Shown here: piece by piece, positions 6,858 through 15,936 of the stretch
Layout of the letters: the number at the start of each line of letters is the position of its first letter
How positions within the stretch are numbered: position 1 is the stretch's first letter
NCBI GenBank assembly: GCA_963704995.1
Contig: CAVPIM010000018.1
Location: forward strand, 186,001 to 250,000
Direction of reading: 5' to 3'
From: RYN-230 sp963704995
GTDB lineage: Bacteria; Actinomycetota; Actinomycetes; Streptosporangiales; Streptosporangiaceae
Length of the DNA: 64,000 bases
Program-made: the position numbers and the translations under genes
Notes under the pieces: model-generated
Told to the model about the DNA's origin: nothing
What the model saw: only the letters and a program-made list of their open reading frames with translations
Database searches by the model: none

Positions 6858-9038
6858 GTGGTCTTGCGGATCGTGATCGGCCTGGTGCTGACGGTGGCGG
6901 CGTTCGCGCTGGCCGGGCGGCGGCTGTGGTGGCTGGCCCGGGTGGGCCGGTCCGGGCAGCCGGCGCCGGAGCGGGTCGAGGCCGTGCGGACGCACCCGGC
7001 CCGGGACGCGTCAGTCGAGGCGACCGAGGTGATCGGGCAGCGCAAGCTGCTGAAGTGGACGGTGCCGGGGGCCGCGCACGCCGCGACGTTCTGGGGCTTC
7101 ATCGTCCTGCTGCTGACCATCATCGAGGCCTACGGCAACCTGTTCAGCAAGACGTTCGCGATCCCGGGCATCGGGCACTGGGCCTTCATCGGGTTCATCG
7201 AGGACCTGTTCGCCGTGGGCGTGCTGGCGGGCATCATCACGTTCGCGGTGATCCGGCTGCGTAACAACCCGGAGCGGGAGGGCCGGGCGTCCCGGTTCTC
7301 CGGCAGCCACACCGGCGCCGCGTGGCTGGTCCTGGGCGGGATCTTCCTGGTCATCGCGACCCTGCTGATCTACCGGGGCGCGCAGATCAACACGGGCGAC
7401 TTCCCGTACGCCCACGGCGCGTTCGCGTCGCAGATCGTCGGCCACTGGCTCGCGCCGCTGGGCACCGGGGCGAACCAGGTCATCGAGACCGTGTTCCTGC
7501 TGGCCCAGCTCGCGGTGGTGCTCGGCTTCCTGGTGTTCGTGACCTACTCCAAGCACCTGCACATCATCACCGCGCCCATCAACGTGCTGTTCTCCCGCCG
7601 GCCCAACGCGCTGGGGGCCCTGGAGCCGATGCGCAGCAACGGGAAGGTGCTGGACTTCGAGGAGGCCGACCCGGACACCGACGTGTTCGGGCTGGGGAAG
7701 ATCGAGGACTTCAGCTGGAAGGGCCTGCTGGACATGGCCACCTGCACCGAGTGCGGGCGGTGCCAGTCGCAGTGCCCGGCGTGGGCCACCGGCAAGCCGC
7801 TGTCCCCCAAGCAGGTGATCCTGGACCTGCGCGACCATGCGCTGGCCAAGGCGCCGTACCTGCTGGCGGGCAGCGACGAGGCCCGTGCGGCGCTCCCCGA
7901 GGCCATCAAGATCGAGGCCGGGCGCCCGCTGGTCGGCACCGCGGACGACAACGGCGTGATCGACCCGGACGTGCTGTGGTCGTGCACCAACTGCGGCGCG
8001 TGCGTCGAGGAATGCCCCGTTGACATCGAGCACATCGACCATATCGACGGTATGCGCCGGCATCAGGTCCTCATCGAGTCCGCGTTCCCGACCGAGGCCT
8101 CGGGGATGCTGAAGAACCTGGAGAACAAGGGCGACCCGTGGGGCATGGGCGGCGCCCGGCGCCTCGCCTGGGCCGAGGAACTCGACTTCGAGGTCCCGGT
8201 GGCCGACGGCAAGCTGGGCCCGGAGGTGGACTACCTGTTCTGGGTGGGCTGCGCCGGGGCGCTGGAGGACCGGGCCAAGAAGACCACCAAGGCCATCGCC
8301 ACCCTGCTGCACCAGGCCGGGGTGAATTTCGCGGTCCTCGGCCCGGCCGAGACCTGCACCGGCGACCCGGCGCGGCGGATGGGCAACGAGTTCGTCTACT
8401 CGATGCTGGCCCAGCAGAACATCGAGACCCTCAACGAGGCCGCGCCCAGGACGATCGTGGCCAGCTGCCCGCACTGCTTCAACACGATCGCGAACGAGTA
8501 CCCGCAGCTCGGCGGGAACTACGAAGTGGTCCACCACACCCAGCTGCTGGCCAGGCTGGTCGAGCAGGGCAAGCTCACCCCGGTCAACGCCATCGAGGAG
8601 AAGATCACCTACCACGACCCGTGCTTCCTGGGCCGGCACAACAAGGTGTTCACCCCGCCGCGGGAGATCATGGAACAGGTCCCCGGGGTCCAGACCCAGG
8701 AGATGCACCGGTGCAAGAACCGTGGCTTCTGCTGCGGCGCGGGCGGGGCCCGGATGTGGATGGAAGAACGGATCGGCAAGCGCATCAACACGGAGCGGAT
8801 CGACGAGGCGCTCGGCACCGACCCCGACACCATCTCCACCGGCTGCCCCTACTGCCTGGTCATGCTGGGCGACGCCGTGGCGGCCAAGAAAGCCAGCGGC
8901 GAAGCCAAGGACACCCTCGAAGTGGTGGACGTGGCCCAGGTCCTGGTCCGCTCCACCCAGCCGCCCGCGCCGCCCGCCGCCGGTGCGCCGCCGGCCGCCC
9001 CTGGCGCGCCGGCCCCGGCCGGCCAGCCCGCCGGCTGA
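6858..9038 (+). CDS. Membrane-anchored heterodisulfide-reductase-like (Fe-S)-binding protein
   Basis: 726 residues from GTG 6858; GAGGAGG ends five bases upstream, which decides this start. Five membrane helices (about residues 1-260) resemble the NarI-type cytochrome b subunit. A dicluster ferredoxin domain follows with CTECGRCQSQCP and CTNCGACVEECP. Two cysteine-rich CCG-type domains come last: in the first, the CCG is replaced by C-T-G (AETCTGDPARR) with SCPHC later; the second has HDPCFLGRHN and FCCGAGGARMW. The C-terminal 30 residues are Pro/Ala-rich. Homologues are widespread in actinobacteria (for example Rv0338c of M. tuberculosis). They are thought to move electrons between a membrane quinone/heme and a soluble thiol-disulfide or flavin partner; the substrate is unknown. 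Confidence 0.9.
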   Translation: MVLRIVIGLVLTVAAFALAGRRLWWLARVGRSGQPAPERVEAVRTHPARDASVEATEVIGQRKLLKWTVPGAAHAATFWGFIVLLLTIIEAYGNLFSKTFAIPGIGHWAFIGFIEDLFAVGVLAGIITFAVIRLRNNPEREGRASRFSGSHTGAAWLVLGGIFLVIATLLIYRGAQINTGDFPYAHGAFASQIVGHWLAPLGTGANQVIETVFLLAQLAVVLGFLVFVTYSKHLHIITAPINVLFSRRPNALGALEPMRSNGKVLDFEEADPDTDVFGLGKIEDFSWKGLLDMATCTECGRCQSQCPAWATGKPLSPKQVILDLRDHALAKAPYLLAGSDEARAALPEAIKIEAGRPLVGTADDNGVIDPDVLWSCTNCGACVEECPVDIEHIDHIDGMRRHQVLIESAFPTEASGMLKNLENKGDPWGMGGARRLAWAEELDFEVPVADGKLGPEVDYLFWVGCAGALEDRAKKTTKAIATLLHQAGVNFAVLGPAETCTGDPARRMGNEFVYSMLAQQNIETLNEAAPRTIVASCPHCFNTIANEYPQLGGNYEVVHHTQLLARLVEQGKLTPVNAIEEKITYHDPCFLGRHNKVFTPPREIMEQVPGVQTQEMHRCKNRGFCCGAGGARMWMEERIGKRINTERIDEALGTDPDTISTGCPYCLVMLGDAVAAKKASGEAKDTLEVVDVAQVLVRSTQPPAPPAAGAPPAAPGAPAPAGQPAG

Positions 9039-9063
9039 CCCGGCCGGGACAGGGCTGGGGGCC

Positions 9064-9669
9064 ATGGACAGCAGGCGCAATGAGGCATTCAGCGACGGGG
9101 TGTTCGCGATCGCTATCACCCTGCTCGTCCTGGACCTGCGGCTGCCGGGGGGTGGCACGCTGACCCACCAGCTGCTGCATGTCTGGCCGCAGTACTTCGC
9201 CTACGTGGTCAGCTTCCTCACCATCGGGATCATGTGGATGAACCATCACACGATGCTGGCCCACGTCTCCCGGGTGAACCGCCCGCTGCTGGTCATTAAC
9301 TTGCTGCTGCTGATGGCCGTGGTGGTCATCCCGTTCCCGACCTCGCTGGTCGCCGAGCACCTGCAGGGCCCCGGCGGCGTCGCGGCGACGGTCACCTACG
9401 GGCTGGTGCTCATCGCGGCCTCACTGGGTTTCGCGGGCCTGTGGATCTACGTGGTGACGCACGCGGAGCGGCTGGGCGGGCAGGCGCAGCCGGAGGCGCT
9501 GCGGCGCTCGATACCGGGGTTCACCGGCGGGCTGCTCGTCTACGCCGCCGCCACGCTCGTCGCGGCGTTCGGGCAGCCACTGGCCGCGCTGGTCATCTAC
9601 GGCCTGATCGGGGTCTACTACCTGTTCGAGCACCTGCCCAGCCCGTCATCCGCCCCGGCCGCACCGTGA
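9064..9669 (+). CDS. TMEM175-family potassium channel-like membrane protein
   Basis: 201 residues from ATG 9064. The N-terminus has the family signature R..AFSDGVFAIAITLLVLDL, where the conserved FSD and the following isoleucine/leucine line the pore in bacterial TMEM175 channels. About five to six hydrophobic segments fill the rest, the usual size for the single-repeat bacterial form that assembles as a tetramer. It starts 25 bases after the Fe-S gene stop, so the two are probably co-transcribed. A K+ leak role is known for the family and inferred here. Confidence 0.9.
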   Translation: MDSRRNEAFSDGVFAIAITLLVLDLRLPGGGTLTHQLLHVWPQYFAYVVSFLTIGIMWMNHHTMLAHVSRVNRPLLVINLLLLMAVVVIPFPTSLVAEHLQGPGGVAATVTYGLVLIAASLGFAGLWIYVVTHAERLGGQAQPEALRRSIPGFTGGLLVYAAATLVAAFGQPLAALVIYGLIGVYYLFEHLPSPSSAPAAP

Positions 9670-9731
9670 CGCCGGTCGCGGCGGTATCCCGGGCCGGCCG
9701 GTCAGGCCGTTAGGGAAGATCCCGGCCTGGA

Positions 9732-11273
9732 TCAGGCGGAGGGCGACCCGGACGGGAGGAAGATCCGGACCCGGGTCCCGGCGCCGGGTTGCGACTCCAG
9801 CACCGCCTGGCCGCCGTGCGCGGCCGCGATGGCCGCCACGATGGACAGGCCCAGCCCGCTGCCGCCGCCCCGGGGATCGTCGCCGTCCTGGCTGCCCGGG
9901 CGGTCCGCGCCGCGGTGGAAACGGTCGAAGGCGCGCGCCGCGTCCTGCGGCGACATGCCCGGCCCCGCGTCGGCGACCTCGAGCACGGCGCCGCCGCGGA
10001 CCGGGGCCAGCCGCACCGCGGCCGGCGTGCCCGGGGGCGTGTGCTCGCGGACGTTGCCGAGCAGGTTGGCCAGCACCTGCCGGATCCGCGCCTCGTCCAC
10101 CACCGCGATCAGCCGGTCCGGTGCCTCCGCGGTGACCGGGCGCTCCGGTTCCACCGCCAGGGCGTCCGCGGCGGCGTCCCGGACCAGCACGGACAGGTCC
10201 GTTTCGGTCAGGTCCAGCGAGGAGGTCCGGTCCAGCCGGGCCAGTTCGAGGAGCTCGGCGACCAGGATGCTCATCCGCTGTGACTCCTGCTCGATCCGGC
10301 GCATCGCATCCGGCATCTGATCCGGGCCGAGCGCGCCCTGCCGGTACAGCTCGGCGTAGCCGCGGATGGTAGTCAGCGGGGTGCGCAGCTCGTGTGAGGC
10401 GTCGGCGGCGAACTGGCGGACCTTCTGCTCGGAGCGCCACCGGGCGCCGAACGCCTGCTGGATCCGGTCCAGCATGGCGTTGATGGCCCCGCCGAGCTGG
10501 CCCACCTCCGTGCTGTCGTCCGCCTCCGGCATCCGGGCGGTCAGGTCACCACGTGAGGTGATCTGGTGCGCGGTCCTCGCCATCTGGTTCAGCGGGGCCA
10601 GGCCCCGGCCGATCAGCCAGCGCCCGCTGACCGCCAGCAGCAGGATCAGCGCGCCCCCCGTGATCAGCTCGGCGATGACGATGCCGCCGACCTGCGTGGT
10701 GACGGCGCTCACCGGGCGGGCGACGACCAGCACCCCGCGCACCCCGCCGTTGGCCCGGGCCGGGATCACCCGGGCCACGGCCCGCAGCCGCGGCCCGCTC
10801 GCCCGGAGCCCGGTGGCCGGGGGCACGGCGAACGGCTGGCTGCCGATGTAGTAGCGGGCGACGTGCCTGGACAGCAGGTTCTGCACCGCGGCGGACAGCT
10901 CGCTGGCCGCCGCGGAGCTGCCGGTGAGGGGCCGGATCTGGGCCGGGAAGTAGGTGATCTCGACCGCCACGTAGCCGCCGGGATTGCTGGCGATCTGCTG
11001 CGGGGAGTGCTGGGCCGCGGCCACGAGCTGGCTGTTGAACTCGCCGCCCAGCTGCCTGCTCAGCACCACCGTGCTGACCACTCCCATGATCAGCAGGAAG
11101 GCTGCGGTCACGCAGATCAGCAGGACGAGCAGGCGGGCCCGCAGCGACAGCCGCCCGGCTGCCCGGGCTGGCGGGCGGGCCGGGTCCGCGGGCCAGGGCG
11201 CGGCACCGGACGGGTCCGGGATCAGGCGCTCGGGCCTGGTCTCGCCGCCGGCCCCGCGCGCCGCCGCGGTCAT
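9732..11273 (-). CDS. Sensor histidine kinase, OmpR-partner type
   Basis: 513 residues from ATG 11273, which overlaps the response-regulator stop as ATGA; this overlap decides the start. Layout: short cytoplasmic N-terminus, TM1 (about residues 40-65, LLVLLICVTAAFLLIMGVV), an extracytoplasmic sensor domain (about 66-195), TM2 (about 196-215), HAMP, HisKA with the phospho-accepting histidine in ASHELRTPLTTIRGYAELY, and HATPase with N box NLLGNVREH, G1 DAGPGM and G2 GGGSGLGLSIV. The stimulus is unknown. It works with the regulator directly upstream. Confidence 0.94.
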   Translation of the reverse strand: MTAAARGAGGETRPERLIPDPSGAAPWPADPARPPARAAGRLSLRARLLVLLICVTAAFLLIMGVVSTVVLSRQLGGEFNSQLVAAAQHSPQQIASNPGGYVAVEITYFPAQIRPLTGSSAAASELSAAVQNLLSRHVARYYIGSQPFAVPPATGLRASGPRLRAVARVIPARANGGVRGVLVVARPVSAVTTQVGGIVIAELITGGALILLLAVSGRWLIGRGLAPLNQMARTAHQITSRGDLTARMPEADDSTEVGQLGGAINAMLDRIQQAFGARWRSEQKVRQFAADASHELRTPLTTIRGYAELYRQGALGPDQMPDAMRRIEQESQRMSILVAELLELARLDRTSSLDLTETDLSVLVRDAAADALAVEPERPVTAEAPDRLIAVVDEARIRQVLANLLGNVREHTPPGTPAAVRLAPVRGGAVLEVADAGPGMSPQDAARAFDRFHRGADRPGSQDGDDPRGGGSGLGLSIVAAIAAAHGGQAVLESQPGAGTRVRIFLPSGSPSA

Positions 11274-11995
11274 CCCTGCGGCCGGGCGCCGGGCCGCAGG
11301 CTGTACCCCACCCCGCGCTGGGTGTGGATCAGCGGCGGCCCCAGCGGATCGAGCTTGTGCCGCAGGTAGCTCACGTAGGTCTCGACGATCTGGGACTGCC
11401 CGGCGTAGTCCCAGCCCCACACGCTCTCCAGCAGCTGGGCGCGGGTCAGCACCCGGCCCTGGTGCCGCATCAGGTACGCGAGCAGCCGGAATTCGGTCGG
11501 GGACAGGTCCACGGGCGTGCCCGCGCGGCGCACGGTCCAGCGTGACTCATCGAGCTCCAGGTCCCCGGCCCGGAGGACGCCCTGGTCACCCGGGGGGTTG
11601 CCGGCGTTCCGCGTGGCCCGCCGGAGCACGGCGCGGACCCGGGCCACCAGCGCCTCCACCGAGAAGGGCTTGGTCACGTAGTCATCGCCGCCCAGCGCCA
11701 GGCCGGTCACGGTGTCGGACGAGGTGTCCCGCGCGGTGAGGAAGATCACCGGTACGTCGTTGCCCGCGGCCCTGAGCCTCCGGCACACCTCGAATCCGTC
11801 CAGGTCGGGCAGCATCACGTCAAGCAGGATCAGGTCCGGGCGGTCCGCCTCTGCCTGGCGCAGCGCGTCCTTCCCGCTGGCTGCGGTGGCCACCGCGCAG
11901 CCGTGGAACTTCAGCGCGACCTGGACCAGCTCACGGATGTTCGGCTCGTCGTCCACGACGAGCACCTGGGGGATCCGGTCGTTGTCTGTCATCAC
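11270..11995 (-). CDS. OmpR/PhoB-family response regulator
   Basis: 241 residues. The receiver domain (about 8-125) has the acidic pair in VLVVDDEP, phospho-acceptor D59 in LLDVMLPDLDGFEV, and the TA...K signature (FLTARD, DDYVTKPF). A winged-helix DNA-binding domain follows (about 150-235; LSPTEFRLLAYLMRH...VWGWDY...VETYVSYLRHKLD...TQRGVGYSL). ATG 11995 is followed by a second ATG at 11992, either of which could be used. It is the first gene of a coupled pair with the kinase at 9732-11273. The Ala-rich membrane protein gene just upstream on the same strand may be a target or accessory. Confidence 0.95.
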   Translation of the reverse strand: MMTDNDRIPQVLVVDDEPNIRELVQVALKFHGCAVATAASGKDALRQAEADRPDLILLDVMLPDLDGFEVCRRLRAAGNDVPVIFLTARDTSSDTVTGLALGGDDYVTKPFSVEALVARVRAVLRRATRNAGNPPGDQGVLRAGDLELDESRWTVRRAGTPVDLSPTEFRLLAYLMRHQGRVLTRAQLLESVWGWDYAGQSQIVETYVSYLRHKLDPLGPPLIHTQRGVGYSLRPGARPQG

Positions 11996-12191
11996 CTGGG
12001 GGAAGGGGTACGGCCGGCGGGGACGCCGGCCAGCGGGGCCACCGGGCGGCCCGCACCAGGGGCGGTCCAGCGCGGGCCGCGGCGGGTGTGGCCAGCAAAG
12101 GTTACCGGCTCCCGCAGGCTTGGCCTGCGGGAGCCTGCCGGCCCCTGCCTGTTCCGGATGCGGGTCCGGCGGGATGGTCAGCGGCGGGAAA

Positions 12192-13150
12192 TCAGCTGCC
12201 GGAGGACGGGGGCGTGGGGGACGGGCTGGACGGGGCGGCGGAAGCCGACGGCGGCCGGATCACGACCAGCCGGGCGTCCTTGGCCCCGGAGACCACCGGG
12301 CCGCCCACCCACACCGGCTCGCCCGTGGCCAGCGCGCTCGCGGCGGCCTTGTTCCCGTTCTCCCGGACGACGGTGCTGCTGACCAGGTCCCAGGTCCAGG
12401 TGGTGCCGTCGGCGGCGTGCACGACGACGGAGCTGCCGCTGGCGGACTGCACGATGCCGCGCTGGAAGGCCAGGGTGCGGAGTGGTGCCGCCCTTCCCGC
12501 GGAACGTGAACTGCCCGTCGATCGCCGCGCAGCAGGGCCACCCGGGCCAGCCGGTGCCGCCAGCCCAGGCAGCGCGCGCCCGCCGCCCGCACGACCGCCC
12601 GGGCCGCGGCCGGGTGCCCGGCCCGGCGGGCCGCGCGGGCCGCCTGCACCGCGTGGGCGCACGGGTGGCCCGCGGTGCCGGTGCCCGTGGTGGCGCTGGT
12701 GCCGGCGGCGGACGTGGCCGGGCCCGACGAGGAGGTCAGGGCCAGGGTGCCGGGCGCGTCAGCCGAGTCGAGCGCGCTGCTCAGGGCGGCGGCCTGGGCG
12801 CTCGGCCCGGCCACCCCGCCCGCGGCGGAGGTGGCGGCGGCCGGCGCGGAATGCCCGGCCAGCGAGACCCCGGCGGCGATGCCGCCGATGGCCAGCGCCC
12901 CGGCCGCCACCAGCCCGGCCGCCGCGTGCAGCGGGCTGCGCCGCCGGGGGCGCCCGCCGGGGCCGCCCTGCGGGCCCTGATACCCCGGGCCCGGGGACCA
13001 GGGATCGGCGTACGCCCGGTTCTGGTCACCGGGGTCCTGCTGGCCCCGGCTGTAGCTCCGGCCGGGACCCTGGCTCATCGGCCAGAACTGCTCAGTCGGG
13101 CGTGACTCCTGCGTCGGGTCCCCGCCCGTGGGCTCATGCGTGTTGTCCAT
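12192..13150 (-). pseudogene. Ala/Pro-rich membrane protein, two apparent frameshifts
   Basis: The N-terminal frame starts at ATG 13150. It has a hydrophilic Pro/Gly/Gln-rich cytoplasmic segment of about 80 residues and one membrane helix (LVAAGALAIGGIAAGVSLAG), then runs on through an Ala-rich domain to about 12523. A short middle frame carries IDGQFTFRGKGGT. The C-terminal frame reads LRTLAFQRGIVQSAS, a DGTTWTWDLVSSTVVRE motif and a Ser/Pro tail to the stop at 12192. Three frames joined by shifts near 12523 and 12483, each fitted by one surplus base, rebuild one type II membrane protein of about 320 residues with an extracellular domain. No known function. It lies upstream of the two-component system on the same strand. 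Confidence 0.7.
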
Positions 13151-13309
13151 GGCGCCGAGCCTGCCGGGCCCGGCTGGGACATCAGGCGGTGAAGCCTGGG
13201 ATTTCCCTGGGAGCAGGCTCCGGATTGACCGGAACCTGCCGCCCGGCCCGGTCCTGGCCCTGGCGCCTCTAACGGTCTTATCGTCTCGTCACGCCGCCCT
13301 GGGACCCTG

Positions 13310-15049
13310 TTACATGCGCTCGGGAACCGGGATTCCCAGCAGGTCCAGCCCGGTCAGCAGGACCCGCAGGGTGAGCGCGGACAGCGCCAGCCGGCTGTCC
13401 CGGACATCCGGCTCGGCCGGAGAACGGGGCACTGCTCGTAGAACGTGGTGAACGCGCTGGCCACCTCGAACAGGAAGCCCGCCAGCAGGTGCGGCTGGGC
13501 GGTCTCCCCGGCCTGCCGAACCACGGCCCCCAACCCGAGCAGGCGCAGCGCGAGGGCCCGCTCGGCCGGCTCGGCCAGCGTGATCGGGGCGCGAGCGCTG
13601 TCCGGGCCGAGGCCGGCCCGGCGGAAGATGGACCGGATCCGCGTGGTCGCATACTGCAGGTAGGGCCCGGTGTTCCCCTTGAACGAGATCATGCGGTCCC
13701 AGTCGAAGACGTACTCGCTGTCCCGTGCGGTGGACAGGTCGGCGTATTTGATCGCGCCGATCCCGACTGCCTCCGCGATGGCGGCGCGCTCGCTCTCGTC
13801 GAACTCCGGGCTGCTGTTGACCTCGTCGAACACCTTGCGTGCCCGCTCGACGCCTTCCCGCAGCAGCTCGCTCAGCTTGATCGAGTCGCCGGCCCGGGTG
13901 CGCAGCAGCTTCCCGTCGGTCCCCAGCACGTTGCCTATCTGCGCATGCTCGAACCGGGCCGCCGCGGGGATCCACCCCGCCTGCCTGGCCACCGCGAAGA
14001 CCATCTGGAAGTGCAGGGCCTGGGACGAGCCCACGACGTAGATCGCCCGGTCCACCTGCAGGTCCCGGATCCGGTACCGGATGGTGGCCAGGTCACTCGT
14101 GGAGTAGTTGTAGCCCCCGTCCCGCTTGCGGATGATCACTGGCAGCGGCTCACCGTCCCGCCCGGTGAACCCGGGCGGGAACGCGCACAGCGCACCGTCG
14201 CTGATGACCGCGACCCCGCTCGCCTCCAGTTCGGCGCACACCTGCGCCAGCAGGTCGTTATAGAAGCTCTCCCCGCGGATGTCCGCGTCGGTCAGCGTGA
14301 CCCCGAGCTGGCGGTATATCCGGTGCAGGTAGTCCAGCGACATGGTGACCAGGTGCTGCCATAGCTCGAGGGTGCCCACGTCGCCGCCCTGCAGCAACAC
14401 CACCCGCTGCCGTGCCCGCTCGGCGAACTCCGGGTCGGAGTCGAACTTGCGCCGCGCCGCCTGGTAAAAAGCGTTCGGGTTGCTTCGCAGCTGGTCAGCG
14501 TCGGCGGAGTTCTCGCCCACGTCAAGCAGATGCTCGATCAGCATCCCGAATGGGGTGCCCCAGTCGCCCAGGTGGTTATCCCGGATCACGTCCGCGCCGG
14601 CGAACTCCAGGATCCGGGCCAGCGCGTCGCCGACGATGGTCGTGCGCAAGTGGCCGACATGCATCTCTTTGGCCACGTTGGGTGATCGAGTACTCCACCA
14701 CCACCCGCGGGGCAGGATCGGCCCGCGCCACACCCAGCCGTGGGTCAGCGAGTTGCCCGCTGGCCTCCGCCGCGATCCAGCCCGGCAGGAGCCTCAGGTT
14801 GATGAAGCCGGGGCCGCTCACCTCGGGCGGCTCCGCCACGCCGGCCAGGTCGAGATGGCGGATGATGTCCGCGGCGATGTCCCGCGGCGGCCGCCCCAGC
14901 TGCTTGGCCAGCGGCAGGGCCACGTTGGACTGGTAATCCGCGAACGAGGACGGCCGGATCACCGGGTCGGCCGCCTCGTACTCCGGGCCGAACGCCGCAC
15001 CGAGCGCAGCCGACATCCGCTGCGCGAGAACATCCCGTGGATCCGCCAT
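13310..15049 (-). pseudogene. argS: Arginyl-tRNA synthetase, two compensating apparent frameshifts
   Basis: ArgRS charges tRNA-Arg and is essential. Frame 1 (ATG 15049 to about 14690) reads the N-terminal domain (MADPRDVLAQRMSAALGAAF, then VVVEYS). The second frame (about 14690-13417) continues with SPNVAKEMHVGHLRTTIVGD, the HVGH form of the HIGH motif, and the anticodon-binding domain. Frame 1 then resumes with EPDVRDSRLALSALTLRVLL and the typical ending LGIPVPERM at 13310. One surplus base near 14687 and one missing base near 13417 explain everything, giving about 579 residues. Since a working argS is expected, errors in the sequence are likelier than a dead gene. Confidence 0.9.
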
Positions 15050-15196
15050 GTTCCAAGCCTAGCGACCACGCCGGGCCGGCCTGCGCCAGTAAATCGGTGA
15101 TGAGGCCTGCGGGCCGGCCGGGGCTGCTGCTTCAGCGGCTCTGGCGGATGCCGCGCCTGGAACGAGCGGGCCAGCGCACGCCCCCGTGGTCACCGC

Positions 15197-15229
15197 TTGA
15201 CGCGGGGGCATGATGCTAATATGCGAATA
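15197..15229 (+). promoter_or_regulatory. Candidate leaderless promoter of the vapBC pair
   Basis: TAATAT at 15217-15222 ends six bases before the ATG at 15229, exactly where a -10 box would sit if transcription began at the start codon. A TTGACG at 15197-15202 could be the -35, but the 14-bp spacer is short. AATATGCG is repeated directly (15218-15225 and 15226-15233), so the toxin-antitoxin complex may bind here. Confidence 0.5.
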
Positions 15230-15483
15230 TGCGCACTTCGCTTGACCTCCCCCCTGACCTGATGCGAGCGGCCAAGGTGAGAGCCGCGCAGCGCGGCGAG
15301 TCCCTCAAGGACCTTTTCACGCGTGCGATCGCACATGAGGTGAACACTCCCGGGCGAGACCGTCCGGCGGGCCGGCTCAGCTTCCCGCTGATCGGCCGGG
15401 ACGATGGACCAGGGGTCGAGGTCACCAACGCCGACATCGAAGCCTCCTTCGAGGCCGAGGACGTAGAACGGTACGGCCAGTGA
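15229..15483 (+). CDS. vapB: VapB-like antitoxin
   Basis: 84 residues. The N-terminal MRTSLDLPPDLMRAAKVRAAQRGESLKDLFTRAIAH is a ribbon-helix-helix DNA-binding domain. The C-terminal half is acidic (DIEASFEAEDVERYGQ) and would wrap the toxin. It overlaps the toxin gene by GTGA, a typical antitoxin-first arrangement that couples their translation. There is no Shine-Dalgarno sequence, in line with a leaderless start. It should neutralise the VapC RNase and repress the operon. Confidence 0.88.
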   Translation: MRTSLDLPPDLMRAAKVRAAQRGESLKDLFTRAIAHEVNTPGRDRPAGRLSFPLIGRDDGPGVEVTNADIEASFEAEDVERYGQ

Positions 15484-15902
15484 TCCTGGTGGATGTCGGC
15501 CTGTGGCTCGCCGCCATCTGGGGCAGGCACGCGCGGCACCGCATCGCCAGGCAGTGGTTCGACGGGCAGTCCGACGACCTCATCTTGTGCCGCGTTACCC
15601 AGATGAGCGTGCTGCGCCTGATCTCCAACCCCGTCATCATGGGAAAAGATGTCGTCACGCGAAGCGAAGCCTGGCGGATCATCGACCAGCTCTGGTCGGA
15701 CAACCGCGTCCTGTGGGCCGAGGAGCCTGATCACCTGGAGGCCGTCTTCCGCGCCATCTCCGCCCAGCACGACAGCAGCCACAAACTCTGGACCGATGAC
15801 TACCTCGCAGCATTTGCCCAGGCCAGCGGCGCTTCACTGGCCACACTGGACACCAAGCTGAAGGGCCGCTACCCATCCGTACAGGTCGACCAGCTGACCT
15901 GA
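15480..15902 (+). CDS. vapC: VapC-like PIN-domain toxin RNase
   Basis: 140 residues from GTG 15480. It is a complete PIN domain: the first acidic residue in MILVDVGLWLAA, a central acidic residue in RSEAWRIID, and the C-terminal pair in LWTDDYLAAFAQASGASLATLDTKL. PIN toxins cut specific RNAs, often tRNA, with Mg2+ or Mn2+. It is paired with the VapB-like gene upstream and converges on plsX. Nothing in the sequence tells the RNA target. Confidence 0.9.
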   Translation: MILVDVGLWLAAIWGRHARHRIARQWFDGQSDDLILCRVTQMSVLRLISNPVIMGKDVVTRSEAWRIIDQLWSDNRVLWAEEPDHLEAVFRAISAQHDSSHKLWTDDYLAAFAQASGASLATLDTKLKGRYPSVQVDQLT

Positions 15903-15936
15903 GCGGGCCAGTCCGGCGGGGCTAGTTCCGGCAGGG

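Noticed and set aside
7011..9158. 715-codon minus-strand frame opposite the Fe-S protein
   Set aside because: Shadow of a gene with two ferredoxin motifs and a good ribosome site; the antisense product is low-complexity His/Arg/Gly.
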